64,000 nt of DNA from G963555815 sp965249615 [NCBI: bacterium] (GTDB taxonomy: Bacteria; UBA8248; JACPRG01), in NCBI GenBank assembly GCA_965249615.1, contig CBDFMI010000006.1, positions 817,272-881,271 on the forward strand, in the 5' to 3' direction. Shown here piece after piece: positions 52,022-61,883 of this stretch (the first letter of the stretch is position 1; every line of letters starts with the position of its first letter). The notes beneath the pieces were generated by a model that saw only the letters and a list, made by a program, of their open reading frames with translations, ran no database searches and was not told the DNA's origin. The position numbers and the translations under genes were made by a program.

Positions 52022-53071
52022 ATGCAAGTGCTAGACAGGAGGGAGGTATTGAAGGGACTCCTTCTGGTTGGGGCGGGCCTTAGTCTTCAGGGTGTTGGGG
52101 GATTGCTTTGGACCGCTGGGGCCGCTGAGGGGGCCGACTCGCCCGTCTTTCCCTATGAGGCCGAGAGCTTCAAGGAGCTTGGTGGCATCACTCCAAACGA
52201 CGTCTTCTATACCCAGTCCTTTTCGAGTACCCCGCATCTGGAGACCTCCACTTGGTCCATCAACATAGGGGGATTGGTGGAGCAGCCCCTTCAACTGACG
52301 TACGCTGACCTCCTTGCACTTCCTGCCGTTGAAGAGATGCGGACTCTCGCCTGCATCGGGAACCCGGTGGGTTACCCCCTCACTGGAAACGCCATCTGGA
52401 CCGGAGTTCGGCTTCGTTCCATTCTGGACCGCGTTGGGATCAAGGAGGGTGTGAAAGAGGCCATCATGCGGGCGGGCGACGGTTATTCGACGAGTGTCCC
52501 CCTCAAACGCATCTTTGGGCCCGATGTCCTCCTGGTCTACCGGATGAATGGAGTCCCCCTTTCCCCTGTCCACGGCTTTCCGGTCCGGATATTGATCCCC
52601 GGTCTCTACGGTCAGAAACAGCCCAAGTGGATCACCGAGATCGAGTTCACCGACGAGCCTTACCAGGGTTTTTTCGAGAAGCGGGGTTGGTCTAACGAGG
52701 CGGCTGTGAAAGTCTTTTCTCGATTCGACGCGCCGGCCCGCGGGCAGACCATCCGGAAAAGGAAATTCACTTTCGCCGGGATTGCGTTTACCAACGAGTC
52801 GGGGATCGCCAGGGTCGAAGTCTCCATGGACAACGCCCAGACCTGGGCCCCCGCATCTCTCTATCCCGGCCCAAACGCCAGGGTCTGGACCCCCTGGCGG
52901 TTTGACTGGAAGGGATACGACGACGGGCGCTTTCGGCTCCAAGTCCGGGCGACGGACCGGGAGGGAAGGGCTCAGTCGGATCCCTCCTTTCGGATCTTCA
53001 GCACAGAGGCCTTCCCCTCGGGGACCTCTGCCATCCACGCCTTGACTGTCCGGGTGAAGCAGGACGGTTGA
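52022..53071 (+). CDS. periplasmic molybdopterin oxidoreductase, sulfite oxidase family
   Basis: 349 residues. A twin-arginine type N-terminus (DRREVLKGLLLVGAG) exports the folded enzyme. The molybdopterin domain has the Mo-ligand Cys in LACIGNPVG (about residue 112), and the HGFPVRILIPG and GQKQPKWI blocks. A C-terminal Mo-co dimerisation domain (about 240-345) follows. These enzymes oxidise sulfite or related compounds. The haem protein gene 50 bases downstream is the likely electron acceptor. Substrate not proven. Confidence 0.88.
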   Translation: MQVLDRREVLKGLLLVGAGLSLQGVGGLLWTAGAAEGADSPVFPYEAESFKELGGITPNDVFYTQSFSSTPHLETSTWSINIGGLVEQPLQLTYADLLALPAVEEMRTLACIGNPVGYPLTGNAIWTGVRLRSILDRVGIKEGVKEAIMRAGDGYSTSVPLKRIFGPDVLLVYRMNGVPLSPVHGFPVRILIPGLYGQKQPKWITEIEFTDEPYQGFFEKRGWSNEAAVKVFSRFDAPARGQTIRKRKFTFAGIAFTNESGIARVEVSMDNAQTWAPASLYPGPNARVWTPWRFDWKGYDDGRFRLQVRATDREGRAQSDPSFRIFSTEAFPSGTSAIHALTVRVKQDG

Positions 53072-53120
53072 CGTTCGTGAGACTCCGACGAAACTTTTTA
53101 CCCTTCGCCTCATCACCTAA

Positions 53121-53687
53121 ATGAGATTTCTGCTCGGGATTGGTCTGGGGGCCCTTGTGGTCATTGTCGCAGGGTCGGGGGCCTTTGTGAGCCATCAGGA
53201 GGAGAGGAATACCTTTTGCGCTGCGTGCCACGTGGAGCCCGAGGGAGAATTCGTCGCTCGGCTCTCACGTGAGGACCCCGAGACCGTTGACCTCGCGGTG
53301 CGCCACCACCGCCTGGACGCCGCCCGGTGCATCGACTGCCACCGGGGGGAAGGGGTGACGGGTCGGATAGGCTCTCTCGCCGCCGGGGCGCGGAACACGC
53401 TCCCCTTCCTCGTAGGCCTACACCAAGACCCCGGAAAGCTCCGAGGGTCTTTTCCGAACAATTTTTGCGTGAAGTGTCACCAGGGGATCTTTGAGGATCG
53501 GGGATTCCCAAACCACGTCCACAGCAACATCCCCACCTCGACGCTCGACATCCGCTGCGCCACCTGCCATCCCTCTCACCAGATTGGGGACGAGCAGGCC
53601 CTTTTCATGGAGACGCAATTCGCCTATCCGGTCTGCAACACTTGCCACCAGACCATGCACCCGGGGATCAGCGACCTGATACCCTAG
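53121..53687 (+). CDS. five-haem c-type cytochrome, NapC/NirT-like
   Basis: 188 residues. An N-terminal membrane anchor (LLGIGLGALVVIVAGSGAF) then five CxxCH haem sites: CAACH, CIDCH, CVKCH, CATCH and CNTCH. Family members move electrons between quinol and periplasmic enzymes. Placed after the molybdoenzyme, so probably its redox partner. Confidence 0.9.
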   Translation: MRFLLGIGLGALVVIVAGSGAFVSHQEERNTFCAACHVEPEGEFVARLSREDPETVDLAVRHHRLDAARCIDCHRGEGVTGRIGSLAAGARNTLPFLVGLHQDPGKLRGSFPNNFCVKCHQGIFEDRGFPNHVHSNIPTSTLDIRCATCHPSHQIGDEQALFMETQFAYPVCNTCHQTMHPGISDLIP

Positions 53688-53720
53688 GGAAGCTCTCGGG
53701 CCGGGCGGGACCCCTTCCGT

Positions 53721-54296
53721 TTACTGGAGGATCTCGACCGACTCGATGACCACCTCCTTGGCGGGGACGTCCTGGAAGTGCCCCTTCGTGGTCGTCTCCA
53801 CGGCCTTGATGCGGTCCACCACCTCCATCCCCTCGGTCACCCTGCCGAAGACGGCGTAGCCAAAACCCTGGGGGGACGTGTTCTGGTGGTCGAGGGCGGC
53901 GTTGTCTGCGACGTTGATGAAGAACTGTCCGGTCGCGCTGTGGACATCGCTGGTGCGGGCCATGGCAAGGGTGCCGCGCGAGTTCTTTAGGCCGTTGCCC
54001 GCCTCATTCTGGATGGGAGGCTTTGTCGGCTTCGAGTCCATCCCTTGGGTGAGGCCCCCACCCTGGATCATGAAACCTTCAATAACCCGGTGAAAGATGG
54101 TCCCGTTGTAAAAGCCCTCTTTCACGTAGTTGAGAAAGTTCTCGACGCTGACGGGCGCCTTCTCTGCATCGAGCTCAATCTTGATGTCCCCCATGGAGGT
54201 TTTCAGCAACACAGTCGGATTCTTTTGCGCGTCTCCAGTGCTGGCCATGGTCATGGCAAATGCTCCCACAATGATCCCGATTATCCACGGACGCAT
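53721..54296 (-). CDS. periplasmic peptidyl-prolyl cis-trans isomerase (cyclophilin)
   Basis: 191 residues. Signal peptide (about 1-23, ending GDA), then a cyclophilin domain: [13 protein letters not shown] with the catalytic Arg, [13 protein letters not shown], and [12 protein letters not shown]. It speeds proline isomerisation in periplasmic proteins. Stands alone on the minus strand. Confidence 0.93.
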   Translation of the reverse strand: MRPWIIGIIVGAFAMTMASTGDAQKNPTVLLKTSMGDIKIELDAEKAPVSVENFLNYVKEGFYNGTIFHRVIEGFMIQGGGLTQGMDSKPTKPPIQNEAGNGLKNSRGTLAMARTSDVHSATGQFFINVADNAALDHQNTSPQGFGYAVFGRVTEGMEVVDRIKAVETTTKGHFQDVPAKEVVIESVEILQ

Positions 54297-54401
54297 AGGC
54301 CCTCCTTTTCTCCTTTGAAGGTGTCCAATGGCCCCTTTCGCCTTGTGAGCCAGTCAGCCTCGATGTGATCGGTTGAGAGGAGGATTTTCCTCAAAGACCC
54401 C

Positions 54402-55580
54402 TCAGCAGCAGGTCCCCTCCGTCTCGCGGGCGGTCTCCCCCATCCCTTCCTGGGTCCGGTTAAGGATGGTGAAAAAGGGTTGGTAGTTCGGGTGCTCAAG
54501 GCCGCGAAGGGTTTTTGAGCTGATCTCAAGTGGTTCCCCCCGAAGGAAGGTGTGATCGTCGTCCTCGACCTGAAGGAAGGGACCTCCCAGGAGGGCGAAG
54601 TGCCCCTCCCAGAGGCGCGGAGAATCCTCAGGCAGGACAGGCTCAAAAGAGTTTTGTCCAGCCTCTTCAAAGGGCGCCGCGTTTGACTCCAGCGCACCCT
54701 CAAAAAGCCCCCGGTAGGCCGGAAGGCCAAGAACCTTCGCCGTCCGCCCGCCCACCTCCCGCTTCTGACCTCTGGAAAAGGTGTTGCCGAGCTCGTCCAC
54801 GACTGCCCTGAAGGGTCCTTTGAAGGTGACGGACTGGGTCTTCGCAGTCTCCTCGGAAATTCTATGTCCCATCAAGGTGACTGAGAAGAAATGGATCCCG
54901 TCCAGGTATTTCCAGGGCGAGAATTTTAGTTGGCCGACCCCTAAAAATCCCGCCTTCGTCAGGCCCGTCATGTAGTCTCGCATCTCCAGGGCGCCAGAGA
55001 GGCAGGCGCCCCACTTGTCGGCATCCGTGCGGAGGTAATTGGGGACTGGACGATCCGAGACGATGTCGGAGATGCAAAACCGTCCTCCCGGGCGGAGGAC
55101 GCGGAAGATCTCCCCAAAGACCGTCTTCTTGTCAGGCGTCAGATTGATCACGCAGTTCGAGATGGCGAGGTCGGCTTCCCCGTCGTCAAGGGGGAGGGAA
55201 TCAGCAAACCCCTTTCGGAAGTCAGTGTTCACCTGGTGATAGCCGAGGTTTCTGGCCACCTGGGGGGCATTTCGCCTGGCCACTTCCAACATCTCATCTG
55301 TCATATCAACGCCGATGACTTGCCCCTTTTCCCCGACGAGACGGGAAGCCTGGAAACAATCAATCCCTCCTCCTGAACCGATGTCCAGGACCGTCTCGCC
55401 CCCACGGACGCCCGCGAGACCAGCCGGCGTCCCGCACCCGTAGGAAATGCCTAAAATCTCCTCCGGCAAAAAACTCTCAAGTCCCGCTCGATCGTCCTCT
55501 GAAAGACAGCAGAGCCCTTCTTCCACCTTCTGGGCCGCTGCTGAATAACGCTCCTTGACCATCTCCTCTGTGGGACGCAT
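54402..55580 (-). CDS. arsM: arsenite S-adenosylmethionine methyltransferase
   Basis: 392 residues. SAM motif VLDIGSGGGIDC (about residue 65), then VIGVDMTDEMLEVA. Arsenic-binding cysteines fit CC in EGLCCLSED, SNCVINLTP and WGACLSGALE, the ArsM pattern. An extra C-terminal domain of ~140 residues and a terminal CC are present. It methylates As(III) in the cytoplasm. Divergent from the glycosyltransferase gene across a 236-base gap. Confidence 0.88.
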   Translation of the reverse strand: MRPTEEMVKERYSAAAQKVEEGLCCLSEDDRAGLESFLPEEILGISYGCGTPAGLAGVRGGETVLDIGSGGGIDCFQASRLVGEKGQVIGVDMTDEMLEVARRNAPQVARNLGYHQVNTDFRKGFADSLPLDDGEADLAISNCVINLTPDKKTVFGEIFRVLRPGGRFCISDIVSDRPVPNYLRTDADKWGACLSGALEMRDYMTGLTKAGFLGVGQLKFSPWKYLDGIHFFSVTLMGHRISEETAKTQSVTFKGPFRAVVDELGNTFSRGQKREVGGRTAKVLGLPAYRGLFEGALESNAAPFEEAGQNSFEPVLPEDSPRLWEGHFALLGGPFLQVEDDDHTFLRGEPLEISSKTLRGLEHPNYQPFFTILNRTQEGMGETARETEGTCC

Positions 55581-55816
55581 CTCTCTCCTCCAGCTTTAAA
55601 GGAACGCCCTAAGGTTAACGGGCCGATGGATGAATCTCAAGGCGAAAAAGAGGGCCGATTCGGGGGCGACTCGTACGAACGGTGTTCGTTAGGGGTTTTC
55701 GGGCAGCCTCGGCCCTTGACCGTCAGAAGAAGGGGAGGATAGGATTCTCTTGGGCCCTCGCGATAGGGCGGGGCAAAAACCCACAAAGGGATTTTTGGCA
55801 AACGAAGGGCGGCGGG

Positions 55817-56488
55817 ATGAGACATGTTCTGGTCATCACGGCCAAGGCCCCGGTGGCCGGAAAGGTGAAGACTCGCCTTGTCCCTCTCCTTGCCATCGAA
55901 GAGGCCGCCCGGTTCTACCGATGCTGTCTAGAGGATACGGTCGAGAAGGTTTCGAGATTGCCCGGCATTGAGGGTGCCCTTGCCTACACACCCTCCGAGT
56001 CCAGGTCCGACTTCGAGGAATGGATCCCCCCTGGGTTCCTCCTCTTCCCTCAGGAGGGCCCTGACCTTGGGGCCCGGATGCTGGGCTGCTTTGAGCGATG
56101 CCAGCAGGAAGGGGCCCGGCGGGTTGCCCTTTATGGGGCGGACCTTCCCCACGTCCCCCCCTCAGTGCTGAAAAGGGGCTTTGAGCTCCTGAAAGATGCC
56201 GACCTCGTCCTTGGGCCGGCGACAGATGGTGGCTATTACTTCATTGGGGCCAAGATTCCCCATCCCCCCCTCTTCATGGAGATGGCTTGGGGGGGGGCGG
56301 GCGTTTTCCAGGAGACCTGGGATCGAGCGACCCGCCTCGGCCTTCGGATACGCCAGATAGAAACCATGAGCGACGTTGACACGCCGACTGATCTTCGTCG
56401 CCTCGACCGGGTCCTCTCTCGGGTCTCTGAAAATCTAGCGCCCCGGACCCGCCGCTTTCTTCTCGAAGAGATGGCGGGGACGCTCTGA
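55817..56488 (+). CDS. TIGR04282-type (arsenosugar biosynthesis-like) glycosyltransferase
   Basis: 223 residues from ATG 55817 with GGGCGGCGGG before it. Nucleotidyl/glycosyl transferase fold: [15 protein letters not shown] near the start, [19 protein letters not shown] and [15 protein letters not shown]. These are the TIGR04282 landmarks (rSAM/selenodomain or arsenosugar glycosyltransferase). Next to arsM it may take dimethylated arsenic to an arsenosugar, an inference from pairing. Confidence 0.82.
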   Translation: MRHVLVITAKAPVAGKVKTRLVPLLAIEEAARFYRCCLEDTVEKVSRLPGIEGALAYTPSESRSDFEEWIPPGFLLFPQEGPDLGARMLGCFERCQQEGARRVALYGADLPHVPPSVLKRGFELLKDADLVLGPATDGGYYFIGAKIPHPPLFMEMAWGGAGVFQETWDRATRLGLRIRQIETMSDVDTPTDLRRLDRVLSRVSENLAPRTRRFLLEEMAGTL

Positions 56489-56498
56489 ATCGGACGGG

Positions 56499-56915
56499 AT
56501 GACCTTGGGCGAAAGAAAGATCCGAGTCCTCATCACTAAGCCGGGCCTTGACGGCCACGACCGAGGGGCGAAGGTGGTGGCACGTGCCCTTCGGGAAGCC
56601 GGGATGGAGGTCATCTACACCGGGATACGCCAGACACCGGAACAGATCGCCGACACCGCCCTGCAGAAGGACGTGGACGCTGTGGGTCTCAGTTCTCTTT
56701 CGGGTGCTCATCGCACCCTGTTCCCCCGGGTCGTGTCGTGCCTTCGGAAGAAGGGTCTTGATGTCCTCATCTTTGGGGGTGGTATCATTCCCCCAGAGGA
56801 TCTTTCGGCCCTGAAGGAGGCGGGCCTGGATGGGGTCTTTGGGCCCGGGACGACGACGAGCGACATCGTGGACTTTGTCCGAAATGCCGTGCAAGAGAGA
56901 AGGGATTCTGAATGA
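56499..56915 (+). CDS. cobalamin-binding domain of methylmalonyl-CoA mutase type
   Basis: 138 residues: [20 protein letters not shown] with the cobalt-ligand His, a [12 protein letters not shown] loop, LIFGGGIIP and [13 protein letters not shown]. This is the B12-binding small subunit or C-terminal domain; the catalytic TIM-barrel subunit is not in the window. Eleven bases after the glycosyltransferase, four-base overlap with the next gene. Confidence 0.9.
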   Translation: MTLGERKIRVLITKPGLDGHDRGAKVVARALREAGMEVIYTGIRQTPEQIADTALQKDVDAVGLSSLSGAHRTLFPRVVSCLRKKGLDVLIFGGGIIPPEDLSALKEAGLDGVFGPGTTTSDIVDFVRNAVQERRDSE

Positions 56916-57739
56916 GAGTGAGAGGGGCGATGCTCGACCCTGATGAGGCCAGGGAACGGTCTGCGGAAGGGTTCGTCCCGGGATCATCGGCAGGGCCCAT
57001 CGCCCTGGACCAGGAGAGCGTCATTCTGCGAAGGCGGCGCTGGCCCGCCAGGGTCGCCTGGGTGTTTGCCTTTCTCGCCGTTTTTGGATGGTTTTGGTGG
57101 AACTTCTTCTCGCCGGAGTTTGGGTCTCTGTCGTCACAGCGGAACGGGGAAGACTCCCTGCTGGAGCTTGCGGGGCCTGCGTACCTCCAGGAGGACACCA
57201 ACCTTGTCAAGCTCGTTCAGAACCGCCTGAAGAACCTTGGCTATCAGGTAGGGCCGGTCGACGGGGTCGTGGGGCCAAAGACCATGAAGGCCCTAGAACA
57301 GTTTCAGATGAAGCAGGATCTTCCGGTGACGAGCGTTCTGGATCACACCACTAAAGACACCCTGGAAAAGCTCCCCCTTCCCAAGGAGGAAACCCCTCCT
57401 TACATGGTCGCCCGGGTCAGGCAGCGTCAAGAGGAGAGCGGCAAGCGTCTCCAAGTTGACCTCTCCGTGGACCCCGTGTCAGAAAAGGAGACCGTCGAGG
57501 GCTACGTCCGCAAGGTCCTTGGGCGGTATGCCGAGAGGCACCCTGAGGTCAGCGCCATTCAGGTCAGGGCCTATCTTGGGATCGCCTCGTTGGCCGCCGG
57601 GGCGTACGTCATCGCGGACTGGGAGCGGCCCGTTGGGGATCTCTTGTCTGACCCAGGGACTGGTGTTAAAATTGAGGTTCAGGAGTGGGTACGCGAGGCG
57701 GCACCGAGTTTGCCCCAGCTGCCTCCGCCCGAGAGATAG
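56912..57739 (+). CDS. membrane protein with peptidoglycan-binding domain
   Basis: 275 residues. One membrane helix (about 53-70, [16 protein letters not shown]), then a PG_binding_1 domain ([34 protein letters not shown]). A C-terminal region of ~120 residues has no domain I recognise. Probably anchors to cell wall from the inner membrane. Confidence 0.75.
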   Translation: MRVRGAMLDPDEARERSAEGFVPGSSAGPIALDQESVILRRRRWPARVAWVFAFLAVFGWFWWNFFSPEFGSLSSQRNGEDSLLELAGPAYLQEDTNLVKLVQNRLKNLGYQVGPVDGVVGPKTMKALEQFQMKQDLPVTSVLDHTTKDTLEKLPLPKEETPPYMVARVRQRQEESGKRLQVDLSVDPVSEKETVEGYVRKVLGRYAERHPEVSAIQVRAYLGIASLAAGAYVIADWERPVGDLLSDPGTGVKIEVQEWVREAAPSLPQLPPPER

Positions 57740-57775
57740 AGGAACATTCACTTATCCCGAGGAAGGAGTACGGCG

Positions 57776-58246
57776 ATGCGAACACACCACGTAGCGAAGA
57801 TAATTTTCGTCCCGCTGTTTGTGTTGGCGCTGTTCATGCTGTGGAACGCGGCACCCACCGCGGGTCAGGAGATGGAGCAACAAAAATCTCTTTATCAGCG
57901 GCTGGGCGCATATGACGGCATCGATGCCTTCGTCGCCGAGCTCGAGCGTAGGGTGGGAAATGACCCGATATTTAGCGATTTCTTTAAGGGTCACAGCGTC
58001 ACTTCGCTGCAGCGCCAACATCAATTTGTCGTAGAGTTTGTGTGTGAGGCGGCGGGCGGACCTTGCACCTACCTGGGTCGTGATATGAAGACGGTCCACA
58101 CAGGATTGAACTTTTCTGACAGTGACTGGGAAGTGTTCATGGGACACCTGGATGACACGCTGGATCAATTCGAGGTGCCTGAAAGGGAAAGAGGAGAGGT
58201 GGTCGGCTTCATTTCTAGTCTCAAGGACGCCATCGTCACGCAGTAA
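57776..58246 (+). CDS. exported group I truncated haemoglobin
   Basis: 156 residues. A hydrophobic signal segment (about 8-28) then the trHb fold: SLYQRLGAYDGIDAFVAEL, HSVTSLQRQHQFVVEFV and MKTVHTGLNFSDSDW with the proximal-His region. Group I features are the RLGAYD start and HTGL-block. Signal-bearing truncated haemoglobins are less common than cytoplasmic ones. It may bind O2 or NO in the periplasm. Confidence 0.85.
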   Translation: MRTHHVAKIIFVPLFVLALFMLWNAAPTAGQEMEQQKSLYQRLGAYDGIDAFVAELERRVGNDPIFSDFFKGHSVTSLQRQHQFVVEFVCEAAGGPCTYLGRDMKTVHTGLNFSDSDWEVFMGHLDDTLDQFEVPERERGEVVGFISSLKDAIVTQ

Positions 58247-58280
58247 GTTTGGCTTTGCTCTGCAGAGATCGACCGATAGA

Positions 58281-58313
58281 CGTGCCACTGGCGGCTTGTC
58301 CGCCAGTGGCACG
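58281..58313 (+). terminator. strong hairpin after truncated haemoglobin gene
   Basis: 14-base perfect stem (58281-58294 with 58300-58313) and five-base loop CTTGT, no T-run after it. Probably a bidirectional transcription stop or mRNA-end hairpin. The rest of 58247-58508 holds no gene I can support. Confidence 0.6.
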
Positions 58314-59116
58314 CGTCTAAGGCCAGTATTGTGAATAAGTAAGACTCATCCAGAAAGTCCCGTCCCGTACCGCTTCAACGCACCCCAAAAAGCCCTCCAC
58401 TTTTTCTGAACCTTCCCTTCCTGATTCCGTGTCTAAGCCGGGTAAGGAAGAAAACAGGGCCGAAGGCCCTTTCGAACAGGAAGGAAATACGACCAGGAGG
58501 GAACTCAAATGAAAGCGATCGTGATGCATGAATTTGGCGACCTCGACGTGCTCAAGTATGAAGAGATCGAGACGCCGAAGCCCAAGCCAGGGCACGTCTT
58601 GATCAAGGTGCTCGCTGCTGGTGTCAACCGCTTCGACCACTACATCCGGGAGGGCTCAGTTGTCCCAGAGCTTCCCTTTCCCCACATTCTGGGTGCCGAC
58701 GCCGCCGGCGAGGTGGCCGAACTGGGCAAAGGGGTCAAGAATCTCAAGATCGGCGACCGCGTGATCCCCACGCCCGGCTACCCTGCAAAAGAGGAGGACT
58801 ACGACATCTCCCCCGCGATCACGGCGCCCAGCTTTACGCTGCCCGGCTTGGGGAGCTGGGGCGCCTATGCCCAGTACATGGAGGTGCCCGCCCACTGGGT
58901 GCTCAAGGATGACACCGGCCTGAAGCCCGAGGAGGTGGCGACATTTCCCGTGCCTCTGGCCACCGGTGTCCGGGCCGTCAAGGTGGTGGGTGAGGTCAAG
59001 GCCGGAAACAAGGTGTTGGTCCACTCGGGCGCCTCGGGTTCCGGCAGCCTCCAGATTCAGGTGGCGAAGGCCCTGGGCGCGCAAGTCGCCGCCACAGTCC
59101 GTAGCGATGCCAAGGG

Positions 59117-59124
59117 TAAATATG
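59117..59124 (+). repeat. target site duplication, left
   Basis: TAAATATG, also at 62102-62109. Eight bases, as expected for IS1595. Confidence 0.95.
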
Positions 59125-59156
59125 GGGTGTTATATACGAAAGTAGCGAAATGTCTT
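59125..59156 (+). repeat. left terminal inverted repeat
   Basis: 32 bases starting GGGTGTTATATACG and ending AATGTCTT; differs from the right repeat only at base 4. Confidence 0.95.
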
Positions 59157-59182
59157 GACACGCCGCTACTTTCCTGTAAAAT
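59155..59182 (+). promoter_or_regulatory. transposase promoter starting in the left inverted repeat
   Basis: TTGACA 59155-59160 and TAAAAT 59177-59182, spacing 16. Predicted transcription start falls about at the transposase ATG (59189), suggesting a leaderless mRNA. Transposase binding to the repeat could repress it. Confidence 0.6.
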
Positions 59183-59188
59183 AGAGGC

Positions 59189-60169
59189 ATGAGAAAGAAG
59201 GCCCCAGGCAAAGCGTTCCGTAAGGGAATCTCCCTTAAGCAAATCATGCGGATGTTCCCTGACAACGAGACAGCCGAGCAGTGGTTCATCCAGCAACGCT
59301 GGCCGGATGGTGTGTGTTGCCCAGCGTGCGGGTCGGTGAATGTCCAGACCGGCGCGAAGCATCCGACGATGCCGTTTCGATGCCGCGAGAAGGAGTGCGG
59401 CAAGCTCTTCAGCACGAAGACCGGGACGGTGATGGAAGGCTCCAAGATTGGCTATCAGGACTGGATCATCGCCACGTTTCAGATGATGACCAGCCTCAAG
59501 AGCGTGTCGAGCATGAAACTACACCGCGACTTGGGCATCACGCAAAAATCCGCATGGTTCCTGACTCACCGGCTCCGGGCGGCGTTGTCGCAGGGCAAGA
59601 CGCAGTTTAACGGCCCCGTGGAAGTGGATGAAACGTACTTCGGCGGGAAGCGGCGGAACATGAGCAATGCTCGCCGGAAGGCATTGGCCGACACTGGTCG
59701 CGGTCCGGTTGGCAAGACGGCGGTTGTTGGCGCGAAGGACCGCGTGACCAAGCAGGTGGCCGCTCAGGTCGTCCTGTCCACGGACCAGGAGACGTTGCAG
59801 GGCTTCGTGGAAGACCACGCGGCCCCCGGCGCGACGGTCTACACCGACGATGCCACGGTCTACGAGTCGCTACGGTTCAACCATGACACGGTGAAGCACT
59901 CGCTCTCCGAGTACGTCAAAGGCGAGATTCACACCAACGGGATTGAATCGCTTTGGAGTATGTTGAAGCGGGCGCACAAGGGCACGTTCCACAAGCTCAG
60001 TCCCAAGCACCTTGACCGTTACGTGCAGGAGTTCGCGGGCCGTCACAACGTCCGCGAGCAGGACACCATCGAGCAGATGGTAGCCGTCGCGGACGGCATG
60101 GACGGCAAGCGGCTCACCTACGAGCGGCTGATTGCAGCGAACGGCCTGGAAAGCGGAGCGCGGTCATGA
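59189..60169 (+). CDS. IS1595-family transposase
   Basis: 326 residues. An N-terminal zinc ribbon (CPACG ... CREKECG), HTH region (LKSVSSMKLHRDLGITQKSAWF), and catalytic domain: first Asp in VEVDETYFGG, second in VYTDDATVYE, and HTNGIESLWSMLKR with the final Asn/Glu, as in the family's DD(E/N) set. GTFHKLSPKHLDRYV ends the domain. The prophage remnant at 38.2 kb matches this end. Confidence 0.95.
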   Translation: MRKKAPGKAFRKGISLKQIMRMFPDNETAEQWFIQQRWPDGVCCPACGSVNVQTGAKHPTMPFRCREKECGKLFSTKTGTVMEGSKIGYQDWIIATFQMMTSLKSVSSMKLHRDLGITQKSAWFLTHRLRAALSQGKTQFNGPVEVDETYFGGKRRNMSNARRKALADTGRGPVGKTAVVGAKDRVTKQVAAQVVLSTDQETLQGFVEDHAAPGATVYTDDATVYESLRFNHDTVKHSLSEYVKGEIHTNGIESLWSMLKRAHKGTFHKLSPKHLDRYVQEFAGRHNVREQDTIEQMVAVADGMDGKRLTYERLIAANGLESGARS

Positions 60170-60447
60170 TGACGGAAACAGATCAAGATCGGCTCGTGGG
60201 AGACATGGTGAAGGAGCGCAATGTGCTCTGCCGCGAACGCATCCTGCTCAATGAGCAGATACACAAGACGCAGCAGGGAATGCGAGAGGCGACCGAGGCC
60301 GCAAATCTCGCATCGCAAGGAGACTGGCAGGCCCTAGAGCGTGGATTCGGCTACCAGGATGCTCCGTCGTTTGCGCAGTCCCTCAGGCGCCTGCGAGATG
60401 TCAAGGTTCGCATCGACGAATTGGAGAAACGATTGGACGGCTGTTAA
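60166..60447 (+). CDS. small helical passenger protein of the IS element
   Basis: 93 residues, a charged predicted coiled coil (CRERILLNEQIHKTQQG and VKVRIDELEKRL). Starts inside the transposase stop (ATGA) and shares one base with the next start. No family recognised. Confidence 0.65.
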   Translation: MMTETDQDRLVGDMVKERNVLCRERILLNEQIHKTQQGMREATEAANLASQGDWQALERGFGYQDAPSFAQSLRRLRDVKVRIDELEKRLDGC

Positions 60448-61883
60448 TGACGACGACGCCTCCGGCGTCCAACTTCGCCAGCGAGACGATCTGGACGGGG
60501 GATAACCTCGCCATCCTGCGCGGCATGAATAGCGGTTGCGTGGACCTGATTTACCTTGATCCGCCCTTTAACTCCAACCGCACCTATGAGGCTCCAATCG
60601 GCTCCAAGGCGGCGGGCGCGGCGTTCAAGGATGCCTGGACGCTCGATGACGTGGACGTGCATGAACACGGCGAGCTGGCCGACCGCAACCCCGCTGCCTA
60701 CTCCGTCATCGAGGCGGCGCGACAAGCGCACGGCAAGGGGATGCAGTCGTACCTCATCATGATGGCCGTCCGGTTGCTCGAAATGCGGCGGCTGCTCAAA
60801 TCAACCGGCTCGCTTTATCTCCACTGCGACCCGACAGCCAGCCACTATTTGAAGCTGCTTATGGACGGGATTTTCGGACGGGCGAATGTCAGGAATGAGA
60901 TTGTGTGGCGTCGCACGGGAGCACATGGCCGCGCAAAGCGCTGGGGACCGATTCACGACACGCTGTTGTTCTACTCGGCGACTGGCACATATCGGTGGAA
61001 CAGGACGTTTCAGGCTTACGATCCCGATTACGTGCGCACGTCCTATCGCCTGAAGGATGAGCGTGAGCACTACCAGTCAGTCGCGCTTTCTGGGCCAGGA
61101 ATTCGAGGCGGCAGTTCTGGCGCACCGTGGCGCGACGCCGATCCGGGCTTGCTCGGAAGGCACTGGGAATTGCCCCCTGATCGAGCACTCCCTGCGTGGT
61201 TTCGCTGGCCCACTGGGTATGCTGCGATGAGCGTACAAGAACGGCTCGACGTCTTGGATGCACAAGGGATAATCATCGGGCCGACAAAGCAGGGCGGGAT
61301 GCCGCGCTACAAGCGCTACCGATCCGTCGCACCGGGAAACCCGATACAAGATGTCATTACTGACGTTCCTGCTATTAGCGCGAGTGCGGCGGAGCGCACG
61401 GGCTACCCGACCCAGAAGCCATTGGCTCTCCTAGAGCGCATCATCCAAGCCAGTTCCAACGCGGGCGATCTGATCTTGGACCCGTTTTGCGGCTGCGCGA
61501 CCACGCTCGTGGCGGCGCGTCGGCTCGGTCGCCAGTGGGCGGGCATCGACCTCTCCCCGCTGGCGATCAAACTCGTCAATGAACGGATTGCGGCGGACCT
61601 CCCCTTGTGGGGCGGTGCCACGGCCCTAGACGCCCCTCCCGTACGCACGGACCTTGCCATCCTCCCCAACTACCGGACGCACCGCCACCGGCTCTACGGC
61701 GAGCAGGAAGGCGTGTGCGTCGGGTGTGAGACGCATTTCCCCTTTCGCGTCATGGACGTGGATCATATTTTGCCCCGGTCGCGGGGCGGCACGGACCACG
61801 CTGACAACCTGCAACTGCTCTGCTCTGGCTGCAACCGCAGTAAGGGCGGGCGCACGATGGCCGAATGGAGAGCGTCCCTATGA
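60447..61883 (+). CDS. DNA methyltransferase (beta-class) fused to HNH nuclease domain, IS passenger
   Basis: 478 residues. Motif IV DPPFNSN near residue 43, SAM motif DPFCGCATTLVAA near 350: beta-class order. The HNH end has CVGCET, VDHILPRSRGG and CSGCNRSKGG. The middle (target recognition, about 160-300) is unlike the prophage homologue, so a different specificity is likely, while ends agree. May protect or mark the host DNA, or aid the element; activity unproven. Confidence 0.88.
   Translation: MTTTPPASNFASETIWTGDNLAILRGMNSGCVDLIYLDPPFNSNRTYEAPIGSKAAGAAFKDAWTLDDVDVHEHGELADRNPAAYSVIEAARQAHGKGMQSYLIMMAVRLLEMRRLLKSTGSLYLHCDPTASHYLKLLMDGIFGRANVRNEIVWRRTGAHGRAKRWGPIHDTLLFYSATGTYRWNRTFQAYDPDYVRTSYRLKDEREHYQSVALSGPGIRGGSSGAPWRDADPGLLGRHWELPPDRALPAWFRWPTGYAAMSVQERLDVLDAQGIIIGPTKQGGMPRYKRYRSVAPGNPIQDVITDVPAISASAAERTGYPTQKPLALLERIIQASSNAGDLILDPFCGCATTLVAARRLGRQWAGIDLSPLAIKLVNERIAADLPLWGGATALDAPPVRTDLAILPNYRTHRHRLYGEQEGVCVGCETHFPFRVMDVDHILPRSRGGTDHADNLQLLCSGCNRSKGGRTMAEWRASL

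Noticed and set aside
52031-53116. 361-codon minus-strand frame over the molybdoenzyme
   Set aside because: Antisense shadow; no domain, low-complexity composition.
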